Shown in pieces: positions 14,845 to 19,605 of a stretch of DNA of 19,605 bases. The stretch lies in NCBI RefSeq assembly GCF_934295145.1, contig NZ_CAKRAS010000056.1, positions 1 through 19,605 of the forward strand, written 5' to 3'. Positions within the stretch are counted from its first letter, which is position 1, and each line of letters opens with the position of its first letter. Under the pieces are notes generated by a model. That model saw nothing but the letters and a program-made list of their open reading frames with translations. It did no database searches and was not told the DNA's origin. The DNA comes from an uncultured Eubacterium sp. Lineage in GTDB: Bacteria > Bacillota > Clostridia > Lachnospirales > Lachnospiraceae. Made by a program: the position numbers and the translations under genes.

Positions 14845-15265
14845 TATACATTACCAATACACTGTGGATGGGAAAGATTTTACGAGGGCCGGCGAAGCAA
14901 GCAGTTCCCTGAAGCAGACCCTAAAAATGATGAACCTGGATGCCGACGTCATCCGGCGCTGCGCCATTGCCATGTATGAGGGCGAGATCAATATGGTCAT
15001 TCATGCTGACGGTGGTGTCATCGATGTAGATATCTATCCTGATCAGATTATCATGGAATTAAAAGACCACGGACCAGGAATTCCGGATGTGGAACTTGCC
15101 ATGCAGGAAGGTTATTCTACCGCAAACGAAGATATTTTGAACCTTGGATTTGGTGCAGGAATGGGTCTTCCGAATATGAAACGTTCCTCGGATAAAATGA
15201 AAATTGACACTGAACCTGGTGTTGGAACCACTGTCACCATGACCATATATTTCAACATAAAATAA
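14837..15265 (+). CDS. Anti-sigma-factor-type (RsbW/SpoIIAB-like) GHKL ATPase
   Basis: A 142-residue protein starting at ATG 14837, preceded by GGGGAGGAAG, with an eight-base overlap onto the previous gene. It has the full set of GHKL motifs: N-box YEGEINMVIHA (47-57) with E48 and N52, G1 KDHGPGI (76-82), G2 GFGAGMGLPNMKR (104-116) and GTTVTM (130-135). The size and the lack of a phosphoacceptor domain match RsbW/SpoIIAB serine kinases rather than sensor histidine kinases. Such proteins phosphorylate STAS anti-anti-sigma partners or bind sigma factors; neither partner is encoded here. With the SpoIIE-type phosphatase of the same window it could form a phosphorylation/dephosphorylation pair; this is inference. 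Confidence 0.85.
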   Translation: MPSIHYQYTVDGKDFTRAGEASSSLKQTLKMMNLDADVIRRCAIAMYEGEINMVIHADGGVIDVDIYPDQIIMELKDHGPGIPDVELAMQEGYSTANEDILNLGFGAGMGLPNMKRSSDKMKIDTEPGVGTTVTMTIYFNIK

Positions 15266-15291
15266 TCTATAGGTAAAAGGAATGTCAGATC

Positions 15292-16584
15292 ATGAATAAA
15301 TTTTTTCACTCTGTATATCTGGACAGAGATAAATGTACCGGATGCATCACCTGTCTGAAACGGTGCCCCACACAGGCCATTCGTGTCAGAGACGGAAAAG
15401 CTCATATCATCAATGAATTCTGCATTGACTGTGGAGAATGTATCCGTCACTGCCCGCACCACGCAAAACATACCAAACGAGATTTCATACAGGTTTTGGA
15501 TAATTACAAATATACCGTTGCTCTTCCGGCACCATCCCTGTACAGTCAGTTTAATAATATAAAGGATACCAACCTGATTTTAAATGCATTGATTTTATCC
15601 GGCTTTGATGATGTATTTGAAGTGAGTGCCGGTGCAGAAATCATTTCCGAACTTTCCCGGAATTATATCAGTGAACATCCGGAACTCTATCCACTGATCA
15701 GCACCGCCTGTCCTACGGTAGAACGTCTGATCCGTGTACGGTTTCCGGGACTGATTCCGCATCTTCTGCCGATTCTCCCCCCAATGGAAGCAGCCGCTGT
15801 CATTGCAAGGAAGCGAGCCGCAGAAAAAACCGGACTGCCTCCCTCTGATATTGGGATCATATTTATTTCTCCCTGCCCTTCCAAGATTACATTTATTCAT
15901 GATCCACTGGGTATGAAAGAAAGTAATGTGGATGCAGTACTTGCCATCAAAGATATTTATCCATTGCTGCTGTCTCATATGAAAAAAGCTATACAGGAAC
16001 CGTTTTCCTATACATTATCTGGCCGCATTGGAAAAGGATGGGCTATCAGCGGCGGTGAATCTTATGGAATCATTTCTGACCATTACCTGGCTGCTGATGG
16101 CATTGAAAATGTCATTCGGGTACTGGAAGATCTGGAGGACGAGAAATTTCTCCCGGGCCTGCAGTTTGTAGAATTAAATGCCTGCAGCGCCGGATGTGTG
16201 GGCGGCGTACTCACAGTAGAAAATCCATACATCGCCAAAGCAAAGGTAAAACAGTTTTCAAAATATGAACCCGTGCTTGGCATACACTGTGCAGATTTGC
16301 CTGAGAATACGCCAAAATCATTTGTCTGGACTGAACCAGTAGCTTATGAGCCGGTTTATACTCTGGGAGCAAATATCTTTGAAAGTATGGAAAAAATCAT
16401 GGAAAGTCAGGAAATTTTAAAAGAACTTCCCGGTCTGGACTGCGGTTCCTGTGGTTCTCCAACCTGTAAAGCCCTGGCGGAGGATATCGTAAAAGGTGTG
16501 GATTCCGCAAAGCGGGAAGACTGCATCTACCTGATGCGGGAACAATGGAAAAAACACAACGAACAAAAGGAGGGAGAATCATGA
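15292..16584 (+). CDS. [FeFe]-hydrogenase-like protein with degenerate catalytic motifs (group D-like, putative sensor)
   Basis: A 430-residue protein. Two ferredoxin clusters (Cys 15/18/21/25 and 44/47/50/54) precede an H-cluster-type domain (about 70-340), then a CGSCGSPTC FeS motif (Cys 384/387/392, with 411). The four H-cluster cysteines are kept: L1 STACPT (C140), L2 SPCPSKITF (C195) and L3 ELNACSAGCVGG (C298, C302). The proton-relay position before C140 is Ala139, the L2 glutamate is Phe201 (Lys198 remains), and L3 lacks the GGGQP or GPG ending. It has no PAS domain. These features fit the group D type, putatively sensory, hydrogenases rather than a working H2 catalyst. It lies between an RsbW-like ATPase and a DRTGG protein, which suggests signalling. 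The AAAAGG site is 11 bases from the ATG. Confidence 0.82.
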   Translation: MNKFFHSVYLDRDKCTGCITCLKRCPTQAIRVRDGKAHIINEFCIDCGECIRHCPHHAKHTKRDFIQVLDNYKYTVALPAPSLYSQFNNIKDTNLILNALILSGFDDVFEVSAGAEIISELSRNYISEHPELYPLISTACPTVERLIRVRFPGLIPHLLPILPPMEAAAVIARKRAAEKTGLPPSDIGIIFISPCPSKITFIHDPLGMKESNVDAVLAIKDIYPLLLSHMKKAIQEPFSYTLSGRIGKGWAISGGESYGIISDHYLAADGIENVIRVLEDLEDEKFLPGLQFVELNACSAGCVGGVLTVENPYIAKAKVKQFSKYEPVLGIHCADLPENTPKSFVWTEPVAYEPVYTLGANIFESMEKIMESQEILKELPGLDCGSCGSPTCKALAEDIVKGVDSAKREDCIYLMREQWKKHNEQKEGES

Positions 16585-16931
16585 CGGTTAAAGAACTGTT
16601 AGAACAAAGCAATATAAACCTTGAAGTCATTCATATGGGTAATCCGGAGGCTGTGATCACGGAACCTTACTGCTGTGACCTGCTCAGCATTGCCATGGGA
16701 AATGCACCGGCATCCAGCGCATGGTGCACGGTTATGAGCAACATGAACACGCTGGCCGTAGCATCCCTGACAGAATGTGCCTGTGTCCTTCTCTGTCACA
16801 ACGTCTCTGTAGATGAAAATATGAAATTAAAGGCAGTGAGTGAAAATATTAACGTGCTTCGTACCCCGGATTCCATTTTTACAACTGCTCTGGAGGTTTA
16901 CAAAAAATTACATGAAAACACTGACCTATGA
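16581..16931 (+). CDS. DRTGG-domain protein (second of two)
   Basis: A 116-residue protein from ATG 16581, which overlaps the previous stop as ATGA and follows AAGGAGGGAG; an in-frame ATG at 16545 lacks such a site. The sequence follows the same single-domain pattern as the first DRTGG protein but from a different subgroup: YCCDLLSIAMGNA (30-42), WCTVMSNMNTLAVASL (48-63), CACVLLC (66-72) and a C-terminal helix. Two different DRTGG proteins in one operon suggests they may form a heteromer or bind different ligands. Members of this pair are often found beside PHP and hydrogenase-like genes in Clostridia, as I recall. The biochemical role is unknown. Confidence 0.72.
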   Translation: MTVKELLEQSNINLEVIHMGNPEAVITEPYCCDLLSIAMGNAPASSAWCTVMSNMNTLAVASLTECACVLLCHNVSVDENMKLKAVSENINVLRTPDSIFTTALEVYKKLHENTDL

Positions 16932-17631
16932 TCTGCATCTCCACTCCTGCCTGTCCCCCTGCGGGGACAATGACATGACCCCAGCCATGATCGCAGGAAT
17001 GGCAAAAGTCATCGGGCTGGATCTGATTGCACTGACGGATCATAATTCCTGCAAAAACTGCCCGGCGATTTCGCGGGCAGCTTCTGCCTATGGAATTTTA
17101 TTTCTTCCTGGAATGGAACTGACCACTGCCGAAGAAGTGCATGTACTGTGCTATTTCCCGTCCATGGACACAGCAATGTCCTTTGATCACTGTGTATCTG
17201 ATCACCTGCCTGCTATTCCAAATAAACCGGCAATTTTCGGTGATCAGCTGATCTGCGATGAGGAAGATCAGATACTCGGGCAGGAGGAACGGCTACTGAT
17301 TTCCGCCACAGACATTCCTTTTGATGCAGTCTACGATCTCGTCTGCCAATATAACGGTATCATGGTTCCGGCGCATATCAATAAATCAAGCACCAGTCTG
17401 CTTGGCAACCTCGGATTCATCCCGGAAGGCAGCCGCTTTTCCTGCGCGGAAGTCAAAAACGATTCTGACTGGCCATTGCTCCAACAGCAATATCCTTACC
17501 TGACAGAGTGTAATCATCTGTGCAGTTCTGATGCACATAATCTGAATTCCATTCATGAACCGATTTATACCCTTGCCACTGCCGGGACGTCACTGCCGGA
17601 TATTCTGTCGGCCATACAAAAAAAGCTGTAA
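16912..17631 (+). CDS. PHP-domain metal-dependent phosphoesterase
   Basis: A 239-residue protein from ATG 16912 (MKTLTYDLHLHS), overlapping the preceding gene by 20 bases; the in-frame ATG at 16840 lies deep inside that gene and would add 24 unrelated residues. PHP metal-site motifs are in place: DLHLHSCLSPCG with His9 and His11, TDHNS with Asp43 and His44, Glu69 in GMELTT, His77, VPAHINKS, and SSDAHN near the C-terminus. So a trinuclear metal site looks complete. Stand-alone PHP proteins hydrolyse phosphoesters such as nucleoside 3',5'-bisphosphates or 5' RNA ends; the substrate here is not known. As the last gene of the hydrogenase-linked operon it might remove a nucleotide signal or a phosphoryl group, which is speculation. 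Confidence 0.83.
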   Translation: MKTLTYDLHLHSCLSPCGDNDMTPAMIAGMAKVIGLDLIALTDHNSCKNCPAISRAASAYGILFLPGMELTTAEEVHVLCYFPSMDTAMSFDHCVSDHLPAIPNKPAIFGDQLICDEEDQILGQEERLLISATDIPFDAVYDLVCQYNGIMVPAHINKSSTSLLGNLGFIPEGSRFSCAEVKNDSDWPLLQQQYPYLTECNHLCSSDAHNLNSIHEPIYTLATAGTSLPDILSAIQKKL

Positions 17632-17684
17632 CAAAGGAAGAACAATATTTGATAACTATCATATTTTCCTTCGTTACAGCTTTT
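17621..17684. terminator. Bidirectional terminator between the PHP gene and the DUF896 gene
   Basis: Long arms AAAAGCTGTAACAAAGGA (17621-17638) and TCCTTCGTTACAGCTTTT (17667-17684) pair at 17 of 18 positions around a 28-base loop. T-runs follow on both strands (TTTTCTTT on plus, TTTTTTTG on minus). It can serve the convergent plus-strand operon and the minus-strand proB/DUF896 side. The left arm starts inside the last codons of the PHP gene. Confidence 0.75.
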
Positions 17685-17777
17685 CTTTCACTGAAAGATA
17701 ATTATTTCTCTTTTAGCGATTAAACTTTACTAAACGCTCTGTATTTGTTTTTCTATATTGATCATTCAGTAATTTTC

Positions 17778-18008
17778 TTACTTAATAATTACTTTTTTAC
17801 CGTACTTCTCGCCCAGATTTTCCACAGAACCATCTGCATTCTGAATATCAATCTGGTTTAACTGACTGCGTAAATTTCTGCGAAAGGAAGCTACATACTC
17901 CTCGCGCAATACTGCCTGCTCTTTTTTTTCAGCTTCAGTCAGTCCTTCTGCTTTTGCTTTATGGTATAATTCATTAATTCTCTTTACTTTTTCATCTGTC
18001 ATTGACAT
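17778..18008 (-). CDS. DUF896 (YnzC-family) small protein
   Basis: A 76-residue, highly charged helical protein. It matches the DUF896 pattern: INELYHKAKAEGLTEAEKKEQ, then LREEYVASFRRNLRSQL, and a short C-terminal stretch. Bacillus YnzC and relatives have this layout and are small cytoplasmic proteins without an established role. AAAGGAG is ten bases before ATG 18008 and 16 before the alternative ATG 18002, so 18008 is chosen. It follows proB by 94 bases on the same strand and ends in the bidirectional terminator; whether it is co-transcribed with proB is unclear. Confidence 0.88.
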   Translation of the reverse strand: MSMTDEKVKRINELYHKAKAEGLTEAEKKEQAVLREEYVASFRRNLRSQLNQIDIQNADGSVENLGEKYGKKVIIK

Positions 18009-18102
18009 AATTTCTTTTCTCCTTTCGCTTTCTGCTGTATTTGTTCACTGATATTTTTCTTTTCCCGGATGTTTCTGTTATTTCAGCAAATTTTTACATT
18101 TT

Positions 18103-18945
18103 TTAGTTTGCCTGTAAATAAGAATGAATGTCAAAGGTTTCGTCGTTCTGTGCCCGGAATAAAGTACCTCTGAAATCACCGCTGAAAATCTGGTGAATGA
18201 TTCCCACATCTTTTCCGTTGGCAATGATCATATCCGTACCGGATGCCGTTGCGATTCGTGCAGCTGTCAGCTTGGTTGCCATTCCACCGGTTCCCACATC
18301 ACTTCCGGTAGACTGTTTTGCCATGGAATCATACTGCTCATTCATCTTTTCTACGCACTCAACCAATGTTGCTTCCGGATTTTTCCGCGGATCGTCGGTG
18401 TATAATCCGTCAATGTCAGACAACAAAATCAACAGATCTGCACCGACAAGTGAAGATACAATGGCGGAAAGGGTATCATTATCACCAAAATGCATCTCAT
18501 AAGTAGATACGGTATCGTTTTCGTTGACAACCGGGATAATGCCAAGACGGAACATTTCTTCAAAGGTATTGTGTGCATTCTGTCGGGACTCATCCTCCAG
18601 AATTGTATCCTTTGTCATCAGAATCTGTCCAGCAGTCTGATTATACTCCGCAAACATTCTCTGATAAGTCATCATCAGACGTGCCTGGCCCACTGCCGCA
18701 CAGGCCTGCTTTGTGGAAATATCCTGTGGACGGCTCTGCAGTCCAATAGCCTGACGTCCAACCGCGATTGCTCCGGAACTTACCAGACAAACATCCATGC
18801 CCTGATTCCTCAGATCACAGAGTTCCCGTACAAGTTTCTCAATTTTCATCAGATTCATGCTTCCCGTCTGCGGATGCTGCAGTGAAGAAGAACCGATTTT
18901 GACAACTACTCTTTTTTTATATTTAAAATAATCATTTACGTTCAT
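18103..18945 (-). CDS. proB: Glutamate 5-kinase
   Basis: A 280-residue amino-acid-kinase-fold enzyme that phosphorylates glutamate in the first step of proline synthesis. Motifs: RVVVKIGSSSL near the N-terminus for ATP phosphate, LVSSGAIAVGRQAIGL, the glutamate-site region QACAAVGQARLM, ENDTVST plus FGDNDTLSAIVSSLVGADLLILLSD, and GTGGMATKLTAARIA. It ends soon after the kinase domain, so the C-terminal PUA domain of the E. coli and B. subtilis enzymes (about 365 residues) is absent; PUA-less forms are known. ATG 18945 is chosen because AAAAGGAG precedes it by eight bases; an upstream in-frame ATG at 19011 would add 22 unlike residues. proA is not in the window. Its own promoter lies upstream. 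Confidence 0.93.
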   Translation of the reverse strand: MNVNDYFKYKKRVVVKIGSSSLQHPQTGSMNLMKIEKLVRELCDLRNQGMDVCLVSSGAIAVGRQAIGLQSRPQDISTKQACAAVGQARLMMTYQRMFAEYNQTAGQILMTKDTILEDESRQNAHNTFEEMFRLGIIPVVNENDTVSTYEMHFGDNDTLSAIVSSLVGADLLILLSDIDGLYTDDPRKNPEATLVECVEKMNEQYDSMAKQSTGSDVGTGGMATKLTAARIATASGTDMIIANGKDVGIIHQIFSGDFRGTLFRAQNDETFDIHSYLQAN

Positions 18946-19022
18946 CTGTACACTCCTTTTGTCATATCTTCGAAAAACAATGTCTGTTCTACGCGCAGAT
19001 ATCTTTGACACTCTTGTGTTCT

Positions 19023-19052
19023 ATGATACATCGGTGAGGTGATTTCTGTCAA
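19023..19052 (-). promoter_or_regulatory. Promoter of proB
   Basis: On the minus strand a perfect TTGACA (19047-19052) and TATCAT (19023-19028) are separated by 18 bases. Transcription from about 19016 gives a leader of about 70 bases. The leader has only a small ACAC/GTGT stem, and I see no T-box or proline riboswitch-like structure. Confidence 0.7.
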
Positions 19053-19060
19053 TAAAAATA

Positions 19061-19082
19061 CTGCCCTGAATTTTCAGGGCAG
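19061..19082 (-). terminator. Rho-independent terminator after rnfB
   Basis: CTGCCCTGAA (19061-19070) pairs perfectly with TTCAGGGCAG (19073-19082) around two bases. On the minus strand it is followed by TATTTTTATT, which leads directly into the proB -35 box. It lies 37 bases after the rnfB stop. Confidence 0.8.
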
Positions 19083-19119
19083 CACTTCTTCCTCTTTACT
19101 ATTGTAATCATCAGATTGA

Positions 19120-19605
19120 TTAAGCAGTAACTTTTCTGCCTGTGATGATCTTCTTCGGACATTTCTCAGCACACGCGCCGCATCCGGTACATTTTGTCTG
19201 GTCAATGTGTGCGATGTTGTTTTCAACTGTAACAGCGCCTGACTCACAGACTCTCTCACACATCTTACATCCGATACAACCAACTTTACAAGCAGTCATA
19301 ACCTGTTTACCTTTATCCTGAGAACTACACTGTACTGCATGTTTTGCATCATACGGTACAAGCTCGATTAAGTTCTTCGGGCAGGCCTTGATACATTTAC
19401 CACAGGCTTTACACTGCTCTTTATCAACAACAGCAACGCCATTTTTGATGTGGATTGCATCAAACGGACAAGCTTTGACACACTCACCAAATCCAAGACA
19501 TCCAAAATTACATTTTTTCGGACCACCGTTTGGTACGAAAGCCATCATGGAGCAATCCTCTACTCCATAGTACTCGTAATCTGTATTTGCATTTTCACAT
19601 GTTCC
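19120..19605 (-). CDS. rnfB: RnfB, iron-sulfur subunit of the Rnf ferredoxin:NAD oxidoreductase (partial, C-terminal part)
   Basis: 161 residues up to the stop are in the window and the frame stays open to the edge, so the internal ATG at 19548 is not the start. The edge segment (GTCENANTDYEYYGVEDCS, then MMAFVPNGGPKKC) is typical of the RnfB Fe-S region. Four ferredoxin-type Cys clusters follow: CNFGCLGFGECVKACP, CKACGKCIKACP, CKVGCIGCKMCERVCE and CTGCGACAEKCP. RnfB takes electrons from ferredoxin into the membrane Rnf complex, which reduces NAD and pumps Na+ or H+. The missing N-terminal part should hold the membrane anchor. The rest of the rnf operon is expected upstream, beyond base 19605, with rnfB as its last gene given the terminator. 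Confidence 0.92.
   Translation of the reverse strand, partial: GTCENANTDYEYYGVEDCSMMAFVPNGGPKKCNFGCLGFGECVKACPFDAIHIKNGVAVVDKEQCKACGKCIKACPKNLIELVPYDAKHAVQCSSQDKGKQVMTACKVGCIGCKMCERVCESGAVTVENNIAHIDQTKCTGCGACAEKCPKKIITGRKVTA

Noticed and set aside
18946..19022. A T-box or other riboswitch in the proB leader.
   Set aside because: The leader is only about 70 bases and shows just a four-base ACAC/GTGT stem, far too little for a T-box.

Overview
The window looks like chromosome from a strictly anaerobic, low- to mid-GC Gram-positive bacterium of the class Clostridia, most likely a Lachnospiraceae-type gut anaerobe. This rests on the gene content (electron-bifurcating [FeFe] hydrogenase, Rnf subunit, DUF896 protein, SpoIIE-type phosphatase), strong AGGAGG-like ribosome binding sites and TTGACA/TATAAT promoters. 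The genus is inference. No tRNA, rRNA, mobile element or CRISPR array is visible, and no gene-free stretch exceeds about 270 bases.

Layout. 1-239: start of miaB (minus strand, runs off the window). 332-3225: two-gene minus-strand operon encoding a [FeFe]-hydrogenase-like protein with a PAS domain (HydS-like) followed by a SpoIIE/PP2C phosphatase. 3374-9006: five-gene minus-strand operon, transcribed MBOAT acyltransferase, SGNH/DltD-like protein, amino-acid adenylating enzyme, PLP-dependent decarboxylase, acyl carrier protein. It has a dlt-like layout but carries an extra decarboxylase, and the adenylating enzyme differs from DltA at the residue that sets D-alanine selectivity. 9204-14216: minus-strand hydrogenase operon in the order NuoE-like, stand-alone GHKL ATPase, HndB-like ferredoxin, NuoF-like, HydA. 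14488-17631: divergent plus-strand operon of overlapping genes: DRTGG protein, anti-sigma-type ATPase, a second hydrogenase-like protein lacking several catalytic residues, another DRTGG protein and a PHP phosphoesterase. 17778-18945: DUF896 protein and proB (minus strand). 19120-19605: C-terminal part of rnfB (minus strand).

How they may work together. The HydABC/Hnd-type complex would interconvert H2 with NADH plus reduced ferredoxin, and Rnf would couple ferredoxin and NAD to ion pumping. Around this sit two hydrogenase-like proteins with sensor features, two small GHKL ATPases (candidate protein kinases), one SpoIIE-type phosphatase, two DRTGG proteins and one PHP protein. This looks like a signalling module for redox or H2 state, but the phosphorylated substrate (typically a STAS protein) is not in the window. 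The dlt-like operon is separate and probably places a carrier-activated amino acid, perhaps decarboxylated, on an extracytoplasmic polymer. The two most interesting items are the decarboxylase-containing dlt-like operon and the hydrogenase-associated kinase/phosphatase/DRTGG/PHP module.
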